From positions 835,169 to 899,168 of the forward strand of contig CALYLX010000116.1 in assembly GCA_944990035.1 (NCBI GenBank): a stretch of DNA of 64,000 nt, in the 5' to 3' direction. Below, piece after piece: positions 43,888-54,938 of this stretch; the first letter of the stretch is position 1, and each line of letters begins with the position of its first letter. Origin of the DNA: Clitopilus passeckerianus (lineage: Eukaryota > Basidiomycota > Agaricomycetes > Agaricales > Entolomataceae). A program made the translations under genes and the position numbers. The notes beneath the pieces were generated by a model. The model did no database searches. It worked only from the letters and a program-made list of their open reading frames with translations, and was not told where the DNA came from.

Positions 43888-45506
43888 TTACCATAAGCCT
43901 CGTAATATTCCTACTTCTCGGGAGCCTCCTCCGTACCGCTGTGGAAGCTGTTTCTCGTCAATGAAAGGGAGAAGGGCCTTCTTGAGGGCATGATGACCTG
44001 TTCCTACAACCGTCATCTTGGCCAAGGTATTCGCAGAGATCAGAGGCTTGAACAACCAGAAGATCCAATTCATCAAAGTAGGGACGTTGACGAAGAACTT
44101 CTTGTACTAGAAGTGCAACACCGTGAGTAAAGAGTAGGAAGAAAAAGACGATGGAAACCTGAACGAACAAGAAGTTCTGGGTAGTGCCCTTGGAAGATGC
44201 TAGTTGCCTCAGAGGCCGCATTCTTTGAGTTCGCATCACGATTGAAACTAGCACCATCATAGTCTATGCATGTGTTGAATTAATTTATTGACCACCGACG
44301 GATCGTCTGGCCTTTGACCCTCACCATGAATTTGAATCATTTGGTCCGTATCCGTGAAGTTCAGAAGTGCAATACTCTGCTCTTGAAGCTGAACACGCCA
44401 GCTGAAGAAATTGATGAATGTTCTGCGTAAATAATAGAGCTCAACCCATTGATACATACCGAATGAATCGCTGAACGTCGCTGAATACGTCTTTGACATT
44501 GGGAACGCCGTAGAAGTTGTACCTTTCCCTGATATCAACGCCAAATCTAGGCGGAGGAGCTGCGCGAACTTACACTACCGGTCGTTTCTCTTTGTCATGG
44601 CCAGAGACGTATCCAACGTTGCCGAACACCTCCTCAGGGAACACCTCCTCCAAGATGTTGTCAATCTTGAAGGAATCTCTCCACCTTAAGGTGGATACAA
44701 GCATTTCGCGAGCCTCAGAGACACTCAAGTTGCTGTTGGTTGATTGAATTACGGTTCTCAATGCTGACGCAAGAATCTCGTACCGGGCACGCAAGAACTT
44801 CATTAAAATGACGCTAACCCTCGCATCCTTCGTAGGATGATTTGGATCGATTTCAACACCCCAGAAGTTGATCGGCGTGTCCTTGGCTTTGGGGTTATCC
44901 GGATAGCCATCTGCGAATATTTGTGGGAGATCGGCCTGCGCAAACGAGGCTCTAGGAGTTGCACATGTTTGCAGATATCATCGAACTTACCCTGAACTCT
45001 TTCAGAGATGTCCATTCAGCTTCTGTAAATCTCCCTGTCAGAGGGTTCTGGGGCTCTTCTTCCACCACCTCCTTCGTTGGTGCGGGTGGGGGGGTGGGCT
45101 CTGCTACAGCCTGAGGCACCGTAGCTATGGGTGTAGGTTCCGGTAAGGACGCTGCGGGCTGAGGAGCAGCTGTAACCTTGAAAGTGTACGTCAGTCTTCA
45201 CATCTTTCTTGCTTCGTGAAGCATAGCGACCGACCTCAGTGGTAGCGGTGGCTGTGGGTTCGACGGGGGCCGGGGCTGCTGCAGGTGCGGGTGCTTCTGC
45301 TGTGGTGGTAGCCGTAGGAGCTGCACCGTGAGTAGCTGTCTCTTCGGGGCTTGTCTGAGCTGGCGCGACTGGCGCAGGGGTAGGCTCAGGAGCTACAGAC
45401 GAGTTCAGAGTAATCAATTTCCTGACCGTGTAGTAAGTGCTTCGGCTTAATTGTGCATACCTGGAACGGATGCAGTGGAGGTTGGTACTGGCGTGGATTC
45501 AGACAT
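43888..45506 (-). CDS. SFH5: Sfh5-type phosphatidylinositol transfer protein (CRAL-TRIO)
   Basis: Sec14-like lipid transfer protein of the ER and cytosol (family knowledge). A first exon MSESTPVPTSTASVP leads into an Ala/Pro/Thr/Glu-rich N-terminal region, then LTGRFTEAEWTSLKEFR, DLPQIFADGYPDNPKAKDTP, NFWGVEIDPNHPTKDARVSV, and LMKFLRAR spliced to NLSVSEAREMLVSTLRWRDS. Then come EEVFPEEVFGNVGYVSGHDK, VKDVFSDVQRFIR spliced to WRVQLQEQSIALLNFTDTDQ, and the C-terminal MNWIFWLFKPLISANTLAKM with GTGHHALKKALLPFIDEKQL-PQRYGG. The order matches fungal Sfh5 throughout. The last residues (GGSREVGILRGLW) differ from the short acidic end usual in the family: a one-frame shift would give EEAPEK-stop, so a small indel near 43930 is possible. 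Introns are about 50 nt. Confidence 0.88.
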
Positions 45507-46013
45507 GATGACTTTGCTACAAGTAGGACCGAGAGAATGTGAAAGCTACTGGGTATATATAGTGACCTGACTCGAGTTGCAGGGTCTAGCCAGAAGACAA
45601 ACGAAAGACTTGGCGACTCGGAGGAGACATGCGACGATGCGAACTGCCGTTATCTGATAACAACGGCTTATGTAATAGATTTTGATCTCCAGCGTTCCTG
45701 GTGTCTACGCGGGTATCTTGCAACCAGCGGTACGGTTTTTCTTGATACTAGAGCCCTTTGCATACATGTATTGAGAACTGGAGCAGAACAAGTTCAGAAA
45801 CGTTATTAGGTGGCTACGTCGGATGAACGGCTTTAAGGATGGCTAAACATAGCTATTTTTATGATCGTTTCGTGACCTGTCACAATTTTCTAGTCACGCG
45901 GGCCAATTTCGTTGACAACACTACCAAAAACCCCAAGCTCGACATTGCCCTGACCCTTGCTCGAAGGATTGCATGCTATAATTCGCCGATAAACATCGTC
46001 TAGACCCCTTGGA
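45507..46013. other. Divergent promoter region between SFH5 and the Sly41-type transporter
   Basis: About 500 bp between two divergent starts. The SFH5 side has a TATATATAG stretch near 45555. No gene, repeat or RNA was recognised. Confidence 0.4.
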
Positions 46014-47712
46014 ATGTCATATAACCGTCCTGGTCTTGGCTACGACTCTTACGCCCTTAACGATTCACATCAACCATCATGGGGGTCTCAATCCAATTCA
46101 CTCCCTAAGCATAGGGTTTACTTCGCCATGAACGACAGCAAGTCGTCAATTGGTAGCTTCCCCATAATGCTTGCAGCATATGTATCAAGCACGAAAACCT
46201 ATATAGAGCGCCGTTGGCGCTCATGGACCCGAGCGAGCAGGTCTCACTCGATACAATCGTCCAAGCCGCTAACTTCGCCAGCATCGTCATCGTCACCAGC
46301 TGTTTTTATCATGCTTTGCGCTCTCTGGTATTCGACATCGGCACTATCCTCCAACACGGGCAAAGCTATTCTCACCCAGTTTCGCTACCCCATCACCCTC
46401 ACCTTCGTCCAATTCGGATTCGTCGCATTCTATTGTTTGCTCTTCATGTCTCCCGTCGTTCGGTTTACGACGTTCCGCATGCCAAACAAGGCAATTATCC
46501 AGACGACGCTTCCCATGGGCATTTTCCAAGTTGTTGGCCACATGTTTTCAAGCATTGCTATCTCTAGGATCCCGGTCAGCACAGTTCACACCATCAAGGT
46601 TTGTGCATAAAAAGTTCTGCTGTCGCCGCTTTAATCAAATTTATGGTTCTACAGGCGCTTTCTCCCTGTTTACTGTGGCAGCATATGCTCTAATGTTTGG
46701 GGTCAGCTATTCGACGCAAACCTACGTCTCACTATTACCCCTTACAATCGGTGTCATGCTCGCGTGCTCCTTCGACATGACTGCATCGAACGCTATCGGT
46801 TTGCTTTCCGCCTTCGGTTCGGCACTCGTTTTCGTAAGCTCCAACATCTTCTTCAAGAAGGTGATGCCTTCGAATGACAGCACATCCGGCACCTCTCACA
46901 AACTCGACAAGCTCAACATGCTCCTGTATGCATCCAGTATGGCATTTGTGCTCATGATACCCCTCTGGATGTATTACGATCTCCCCGCCTTCCTCTCTAG
47001 CGTCAATCACCCTACGCATATAACTCACCCAAGGACAGGACATGAAACTCCCCACTCTGTCACATTCTACTTCATTATGAATGGGACAGTTAACTTCACC
47101 CAAAACATCATCGCTTTTGTGATTCTGTCCTCCTGCTCCCCGGTCACATATTCCATTGCGTCACTCATCAAACGCGTAGCCGTGATCTGCATTGCCATCG
47201 TATGGTTCAAGCAATCCGTCCATCCCATCCAGGCATTCGGCATTGTGCTTACCTTCACCGGTTTGTACATGTACAACAATGCCAAAGCAGACGTGGAGAA
47301 AGGGGAGAAGAAGATGAGAAGAGTCGAGGCTGCTAGAGACCTGAGACTACCCACAATGAACTCGGAGAGTAATTTGATGGTCGCGTCAGACCAACCTCCC
47401 GACTTCGCAGTCGCCGAGTCAACAGGAACCGGCCTGCAATCGGCATACCCACGAAGCGCATCATCTACCACGACACAAACTCTCCATCACCCGAACTCAA
47501 GTGGTTTGCAACAGCATGTGTCAAGGTCGCCAATACTCAATACCAAGTTACCTCTGCCGAGAAGCATCAAGATACCGACGAGTCCTGTGGACTCATACCC
47601 GTCGCCGCCTGCATCTCTAGATTCGCCTCCACAGCGTAACCACCCATTGTTGGACGATTATATGCTTTCAGAGTACAATCACACTAGACCGCAAGCGATC
47701 GCTGTTCAATAA
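46014..47712 (+). CDS. SLY41: Triose-phosphate/nucleotide-sugar transporter family protein, Sly41 type
   Basis: Multi-pass DMT/TPT membrane protein of the ER-Golgi system; Sly41 suppresses loss of Ypt1 in yeast (family knowledge). Exon 1 (46014-46598) has a Ser-rich cytosolic start, then PAVFIMLCALWYSTSALSSN, TGKAILTQFRYPITLTFVQF and PMGIFQVVGHMFSSIAISRI-PVSTVHTIK. Exon 2 (from about 46655) has FTVAAYALMFGVSYSTQTYV, SLLPLTIGVMLACSFDMTAS, LVFVSSNIFFKKVMP, FTQNIIAFVILSSCSPVTYS and IASLIKRVAVICIAIVWFKQ: the expected ten-helix pattern. After HTIK the family normally reads ALSPLFTV. Here GCG CTT TCT CCC is followed by TGTTTACTG, one base short, so the reading frame breaks unless another donor (46604) is used. 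The C-terminal tail is Ser/Pro-rich. Confidence 0.85.
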
Positions 47713-48346
47713 ACATTATTTGCACTTCATAACTTATTGTGGTGGTAGCATGACTGGACAATTTTCAGACTTTGCATTTTGTAGACCTTAATTTACCAAA
47801 TCTCCTGTATACGGCGAGTGTCAAAAAGGAGTAGATGTATCTAATGCCATTGTTCTATGTGTTTCAACCCTCCCGGGCCCCGTCATCATCGAGGAATTAC
47901 TGACAAAAGCATGTGCTTGCGTCGGTCAAGACGATGAGACGAGCGGAACGAGGTAAACAGGAGTAGCTCGTCCACTAACGCTTTCCGAGCTTACATCAAC
48001 TTTGCCTTCGGACTTCACTTCATACATCAGGCCCTCGACCTGGCAAGCATCGGGCCCGGCGCACGCGAAATAACGCCAAGCCTCTTCTTAAAGGTGCTTC
48101 GACAGTTTCGTCGAGCAACAGCCTAATTGACTTGCATGCCAAGCCTCCGGTGTCCCAGTTTCAACACCACGTCTAATTCCGTCACAGCTACACCGACAGC
48201 GGGCGCTTATGCTTGTGCCTAGTATCGGCCAGCATTGTCTGGAGAGTATGAGGGTGCTCGCTGTATAAAACCTGCCGTGGAATCGGAAACTATCCTCATC
48301 AACTCATTTGCTTCAAGTCGCACAGCGGACTCAAATCCAGCCCGCC
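47713..48346. other. Intergenic region with TATA box of the hydrolase gene
   Basis: About 630 bp. CTGTATAAAACC near 48260-48271, about 80 bp before the ATG at 48347, is a good TATA box for the secreted hydrolase. No other feature was recognised. Confidence 0.5.
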
Positions 48347-50263
48347 ATGCAGCTTCAAGCACTCCTCAGCCTTGTTCCGCTCTACCTTTTTTTCACTCAA
48401 TCGGCCCTCGCGGCGACGATTGACGAGAAGAAGGGGTACAAGATCCTTGACAAAAAGACGGATGACTTCGTCAACAAGATGCTCAAGGAATGGAACTCGC
48501 CTGGGGGTATCTCAATTTCCTTCGTCCAACAGGACAAGAAAGGCAACTGGGTCACCGAGATCAAGGGATATGGTGTTGCAAATGGTGAAGGTGATATCGT
48601 GAACGAGAACACCTACTTCAACATCGCTTCCAACACCAAGGTAAATTGGCTCCGTGTCGCCGCCTAGTATCCTAGTACTAACTTGGTCTCTTTCAGCTCC
48701 TCAATGTCATCTCCACTGGTCTCCTCATTGAGAACCCATCTCTCTCTAAGAAGCCTATCACTTGGGAGTCCAAAATTGCCGACATTCTCCCCGAATTCAA
48801 CATGACCGACCCGGTCGCGAAGAAGGAGGCTACTCTTTTGGACTGCATGAGCCACCGTACTGGCTATCCGCTCCATGACTTCGCCTACCACTACTCTGAT
48901 ACCGTTCAGACAGTCGTAAGTTTCTTAGAGCGATGTCGCATGTAGGAAGGATCCTGATAGTTCCTCCTTACAGACTAAGAAGCTTGGATTCCATCGTCAG
49001 GCTGCTGAGTTCCGTGACATCTGGCTCTACAACAATGTCGTCTTCACCATGTTGGCCTATGTTCCCGAGAAGCTGACCGGCATTCCCTTCGCTCGCTTCA
49101 CCACAAAGAACATCTTCGAGCCTCTCGGAATGAAGGCTTCAACTTTCAACTACCAGAAGGCCTATACCTCCGTCGGCAAGCTTGCCTACGGTATGGCTCG
49201 TGGCGGCTGGAACCCATACAAGGATCCTTTCGGAGGTACTCCCCGTCAGCAACGCTGGTGGGCTGGTGTTGATGCCAACGACGACGGCAACGTTCTCTCT
49301 GGTGCTGGAGGAATGTTGACCACTGGTGTTGACATGGCCCAATGGCTCAAGGTCCTTCTCCTCAAGGGAAAGAACCCCGATACTGGCAAGCAAGTCATCC
49401 CTGAAGCGGTTATCGACAAGGTTGCCTCTGTCATCATCCCCTCTGGTCCTTACCTGCCCTCTTTTCCCGAGTACTCCATCCCCATGTATGGCGCTGCTCA
49501 GCTTCAACTCTACTACCGTGGCCACTACATTCTTGAGCACGGAGGCTTCATCCAGGGCTTCAACACCCAAATATCTCGCATGCCCGATGATGGGATCGGT
49601 ATCTCGGTTCTCTCCAACGACAATGAGCACGGTATGCAAATCGGTGAGGTCATCAAGAACTACATCTACGACCGTGCCCTCGGTCTCGAGCCCATCGACT
49701 GGGACACCAGGTACAAGGCAATCAAGTCTGTTCCCCCAGCACCCGCCACGGCCCGCCCTTCGAAGCCCAAGGCTCCCTCCGTCGACATTACCCAATTCGC
49801 CGGCAAGTTCTCCAACCCTGGCTATGGTGAGCTCGACTTCTGCCTCATCAACCCTGCCCCCAAGAAGCCCACCGCTGCTTGCAAGCAACTCGCTGCTAAC
49901 CTCACTGCTATCCTCCCCGGTGCCTTTGACAACAATGTCCCCACTCTCCTTGCCCAATACGACTCTCCCTGGTTCTCCCACATGAAGTTGGAGCACTTTA
50001 ACAACAACGTCTTCAACATCAGCTTAATCAGCAGCACTCCAGTTGTTAGCAAGGACGCCGATAAGAAGAAGGACGCTTTCTGGACCTATAACCCTCGCCC
50101 ACAAGGTAGCGACCAGGTTGCTGTTGCCGAGTTCGATGTCCAGGGCAAGCATGTCGGTCTCGGCATGACTGGTGTCTGGCAAGGTATCTTGGGCGGTGGC
50201 ATCCCTCCCACCAGCGGCAAGACCATCAGGGAGCGGGCAGAAGTTTACTGGGACAAGCACTAA
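48347..50263 (+). CDS. Secreted beta-lactamase-like serine hydrolase
   Basis: Three exons (48347-48640, 48697-48915, 48974-50263; introns 56 and 58 nt) give about 600 residues. The signal peptide is MQLQALLSLVPLYLFFTQSALA. The serine beta-lactamase/penicillin-binding fold motifs are present: S-x-x-K as IASNTK (Ser about 96), with the general-base Tyr as LYNN (Y-x-N) near residue 180, and H-x-G as LEHGGFIQGF near residue 345. Supporting blocks are EPLGMKASTF, GNVLSGAGGMLTTGVDMAQW and SVLSNDNEHG. The C-terminal 200 residues (DITQFAGKFSNPGYGELDFC onward) form a beta-rich domain typical of fungal members. The usual substrates of such fungal proteins are esters, amides or peptides; which applies here is unknown. 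Codon use is strongly biased to C-ending codons, suggesting high expression. Confidence 0.9.
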
Positions 50264-50994
50264 AGGCCTTTCGAATGATTGAGCCATCCTCTCGTTTCGA
50301 CATAGTTTCTTAGACAATCCTTTGCATCTCCTTCTTCTCATCTCACATTTGCATTGCATTCACATATTAATTTATCTTTAAATGCATTCTTATTTATCAG
50401 ATATACCATGTAATATCCGATTACACTGTTGTTGTAGTACTAAAAATCCCTAATGGAGTTCTCTTACTTTTCATATTTCGCCCTGCCTAATCAAGGTCCA
50501 AAATCCAACGTCAACATCCTAGAGGGTACCCAAGTGCCTATAATGCAGGATTTCTAGCCGACCTCATAAGAGCATGGTCAAATTTATTCGCCAAGTGCGG
50601 ATACTTGAGAGAGTTCATGCTTATAACTTGGAAGCCATTCAAAAATGCATATTCAAGGCCAGCCTGCCAAGGTGTACACTCTTGACCCTGGCCCATGGGG
50701 GAGAGGCGACGCCATTTTATGTTTGCATAGCCCGCGAAATGAATGCATAGCGAGACAGCAAGCTTGAAAATTGGCTCAGAATTTAAAACGTGTGATGTGA
50801 GAAGGTTGTGGCAAGTCTAGACCACCCGCGAATGAAGCTTAATGAAGGGCCCAGGTGGCTGTGCAGTCACAGCTGTGTAAGCTCGTCACAGTCACTACTT
50901 TCACACGTTCGCTAGTCGCACAGAAGCAACAAAAGTCTCTCGTCAACGGGCCTTCCGACATCCTCAAGACCCCTCAAGAACATTATAGTCCAAT
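50264..50994. other. Intergenic region
   Basis: About 730 bp. AT-rich directly after the hydrolase stop, as for a 3' untranslated region. The last 100 bp are pyrimidine-rich (CACTACTTTCACACGTTCGC near 50895), which fits a ribosomal protein leader. No gene or repeat was recognised. Confidence 0.4.
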
Positions 50995-52125
50995 ATGGTC
51001 CGTATGCTGCCCTAATCTACGACTTGGAAGGTCAATTCTGTATTGGAATGGTGTTTTGGATGGATGGATTCGTTGGATGAGGGATATGGATGTTGGATGA
51101 CCATGGCCTTCCACGCAGAAATATGGCGTACGACAGATGCTGATGATACTTTCCACAGGCTCGAGGACCTAAAAAGCACTTGAAGCGCCTCGCCGCTCCT
51201 TCATCATGGATGTTGGACAAGCTTAGTGGAACCTACGTACGTTCAAATAAAATCTGGATAAACGACTTGCACTGAAATTCTACATCGTACATTTGTAGGC
51301 TCCCCGTCCTTCGCCAGGTCCCCATAAGCTTCGCGAATCCCTCCCCCTCACCATCTTCCTCCGCAACAGGCTGAAGTATGCTCTCACCGGCCGCGAAGTT
51401 ACTTCCATTGTGAAGCAACGGCTCATCAAAATCGACGGAAAGGTTCGCACTGATGAGACCTACCCTGCTGGATACATGGGTGCGTACAGCTCGGGTTGAA
51501 CAATAAACAATAGTTCATTTTAAATCCATCGATCTGTCTTAGATGTCATCTCCATCGAGAAGTCTGGTGAACACTTCCGTCTCCTCTACGACATCAAGGG
51601 ACGATTCACCATCCACCGCATCACTCCCGAGGAGGCCTCCTACAAGCTCCTCAAGGTTCGCCGTGTCGCCATTGGTGCTCGCGGTGTTCCCCACATTGTC
51701 ACCCACGACGGCCGAACGATCCGTTATCCCGACCCCCTCATTCAGGTCAACGATACCGTCAAGTTCGACCTTGAGCAAAACAAAATTGCTGACTTCGTCA
51801 AGTTCGACACCGGCAATCTCGTCATGATCACTGGTGGGCGTAACATGGGACGTGTTGGTGTCATTGTTCACAAGGAGAAGCATACCGGTGGTTTCGACAT
51901 CGTGCACGTTAAGGATTCTCTTGACAGGACATTCGCTACTCGGTATGTCGTCTCGTCAAATTTCTCGAATGATATCTCTGTCCTAACGTCACACCCAGCA
52001 TCACCAACATCTTCGTCATTGGTGAGGGTATCAAGCCCTGGATATCCCTACCTAAGTGCAAGGGCATCAAGCTCACTATCTCAGAGGAGAGGGACGTCAG
52101 GAGAAAGCAAAGGGCAGCCGAGTAA
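50995..52125 (+). CDS. RPS4: 40S ribosomal protein eS4
   Basis: Exons 51159-51236, 51299-51479, 51543-51942 and 51999-52125, with a first coding exon that is just the ATG, give 262 residues, the usual eS4 length. The protein reads [60 protein letters not shown] with the S4 RNA-binding motif [20 protein letters not shown], then [40 protein letters not shown] and [15 protein letters not shown]. The ATG at 50995-50997 followed by GTCCGT is my choice because it gives a GT...AG intron (161 nt) and a pyrimidine-rich leader. An ATG at 51124 would need a 33-nt GC intron. Codon bias is strong. Confidence 0.92.
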
Positions 52126-52298
52126 ATTATCCTTGGTCACTTGTTGTCTTTTTGTTGCTATGACATGCTTGTATGCTCTGGTACCCATGCATAATCTTTC
52201 CATGACGCATATTTCCGCAAAAATAAACCTGATTTCTTACGACCTTAAATTGAAGACACAATTAGGAGAGGGCTATGTATCATGAAATCTACTGTGTA

Positions 52299-54741
52299 TT
52301 ACCAGTATTCTGGATGTCTGTAAGATATGATGACGTCTTTATCCCGTTTCTTGCGTTCTGCCTCCCATTTGGCGACCCATTTCGCCATTTTGTTCCTTGA
52401 ATTCTCACTTCCAACATTGACTGTGGCAATCATTTTTACCCAGTTGAAAGACATGGCAAAGCACGTCAACTCGAAGAAAGAAGAATGTTCAGAATAAGGA
52501 ACAGGAAACAGCTGTAAATGAGACGTTGACTGCCGACTAGGGCGAAGGTTGGCACAGGTAAAATCTCGATGAGGGCGAGATATAACTTGTGAGATGGATG
52601 GTGCTAGATCTTGACCCGCCGAAGGTGTGAAACTGTAGCGACCGTGAGCAAGCACAGCTCACTGTTTAGCATCAACTACTCACATCCAACCAGTTGGCCG
52701 GAAACCAATTACTTTGGTGAACGTTCCCTTGAACCGCTCCAAATACATCTTGATCTTGTCTGATGTGATCATCCCCAGTGGCAGAAGATGAACTTGTGCT
52801 TCAAGTGGCTTCGAGGTCAATAAGTCATCTAGTTCTTTGTCTGCCTGGCATCGCAGGATTGCGGCTTTTCGGTTGTCGCAATATACTTTGCTGCCTAGCG
52901 CATGGGCAATTGCTACAGTTATATTCAGTATAGGTTTACTTCCACGAAGTTGAACCGCAAACCCTTTACTATTCGTTCCTTGCCTATTGAATAGGTCCTG
53001 CAGATCCGATAAGGAACCATCGGTGAGGAAAGATGAAAGGGACGCACCCCACAACGAAAAGCAGTTTATCGCTCCTCTCTGGTTTGTTAGGAGAGGAGGC
53101 GACGGACTTCATATAAGAAGCAAGAGATGCCGTCTTCTCTTCACCAATAGACTCTCCAGAGATTAAACGCTTTGTCAATTCGGCGCATGCTGAGATCACC
53201 AATGGCTGAGGAGGGAAGGTATACTACATGCGATACAGTTAGCCTCCAAAGCAGAAACACAGAAACAGTTCAAGCATGCCTTTGGATCAAGATACGTCGT
53301 ATCGAGATAAACATGGTCGATTTTCTTCCCTTTGACCGAAGGGTGTAAGACATGCTGAGGAGAAGCCCTGAAGTCACCGCAGTGCAAGTACCGAAATATT
53401 TTCGGTGAGCCAACGAATGGCGATTTGAACGTGCTATCCCCCGCATTCACAGTCTGTTTCCCCTCAAAGAAAAACAATGAGGAACCAGGACAGTGGTTGG
53501 CTTCTATCAGGGTGACGGTGACCCCTCCAGTGTTGGGTATTACGGTGGGGATGTCCCAGGGGAGTGGGTGTACCCATTTTCGATCCACCCCAAGCATGTG
53601 GATAATCAGGTTGGCAGTCCCTTCGGAACAGTAGATCGGACCGCTCTTCCAGTTTGATGCAAGGTTGGTGTAATGGTCCGAGTGCGCATGCCTGTAGCAT
53701 GGGGTTAGTAAAATTATGATAAATGGACCAGGATGAAGGTACGAACGTTAGAAAGTACGCAGTGATATCAGGTATAGTTCCGTAGCGAAATGCATCGACG
53801 GCAATTGGCATGCCCTGTAGGACTTTGTAGAAAGGCGCTTTTCTTCTCCCGTTGGTCTTGTTGGGTCGGAAAGTAGGATCTTCGGCACTTGTTGCCTCCC
53901 TCCATGCCTGATTCTCTTTATGGGAGGACATGAGGACTGAGAAAGCATTACTGCCTTTCTTCTCTGGGCCAGCCTTGCCGTCACAGCTAAGTAGTGGCTG
54001 TGGCCCGTAGGAGGATAATGGGCGAAGTGGTTTTTTGTCTTCGTCGTCAAGGTCCATAGCTAAAGAATCGGTAGAACAATCAGGATCGCCTAGGGGTGGC
54101 ATAGTGAGAAGTTCATGTGATATCTCTTCCACTTCGTCGTCTTCGTCCTGTTGAAGGGGGTCGAAGGGTATTTCATCATCGCCTGTGCCCCAGTCGTCTT
54201 CCATGGACTCGTTTGGCGGTTGAAGAAAGCTCTCGTTTCTTTTCTTGACATCCTCAGAGCGAATTGTGGATGTTTCTGCTATTTCAAGTTGTTCATTAAA
54301 AGGTGGTATTACTGGATCACTCCTGATGGAAGTAGGTGGCCCCTTCGCAAGGTGTTTTGTTGTAGGATCCAATGGTCTTCTGAGGAGTAGAGTAGGCATC
54401 CCAAATGGTAAAGGCCGCGAAGTAGAAGCAGTAGGTTCTGACTTGACGAGGGAGACAGGAAAAGCCTCATGCTTCACCTTGGCAGTCTGTTGAATTGTCT
54501 CAACAAATTCGACCTCTTCTGAACCTGAACTCGTTCTAGGTTTCTTTCGACTCCTGAGAGCGCCTTCATCTTCAAAACTGGTTTCAGAGTCGGAATCGTC
54601 AATGACTATGATATCTTGAGGTCCCCATGACTTGGGTTGCTTCCGTGAGATTTGGTTGACAGCCTTGGACGTCGAGGTAGCTGTTGGTTTTCGAAAGAAG
54701 TCATGCAAAGTAACGGTTGATTGACTCTTCTGCTTCGTCAT
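52299..54741 (-). CDS. PSO2: DNA interstrand cross-link repair nuclease Pso2/Snm1
   Basis: Metallo-beta-lactamase/beta-CASP 5' exonuclease that processes DNA cross-links in the nucleus (family knowledge). The N-terminal 300 residues are disordered and start MTKQKSQSTVTLHDFFRKPT, whose TLHDFF segment resembles a PCNA-binding PIP box. Next is IIVIDDSDSE, a good SUMO-interacting motif. The nuclease part begins APFYKVLQGMPIAVDAFRYG and has TIPDITAYFLT spliced to HAHSDHYTNLASNWKSGPIY (the HxHxDH metal site), then EANHCPGSSLFFFEG, YLHCGDFRASPQHVL, HVYLDTTYLDPK and VVGTYSIGKERIVK spliced to AIAHALGSKVYCDNRKAAIL. The last exon holds LQLFPVPYSEHSSFFELTCF and HPEYW. All splices keep frame, including one removing GFAVQLRG. 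It is divergent from the aminotransferase gene, with starts 197 bp apart. Confidence 0.93.
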
Positions 54742-54938
54742 GGCAGTAGAGGTCCAAGATGCTTGTCTTTTGTGTTCCGTGTGAGTGCCGTGGGAGCGTT
54801 GCGGAGGACCGAGTCCAGCCTCCTGTTGGTGTTCTCCCGGCAAGATGGTATGACTTGGATCCTAATCTACGCTCAAATCATTTAAATGACTCGATTATCG
54901 ATGAGATTCCCTTCGTAACTCTGTCTCCTTCTACTGCA

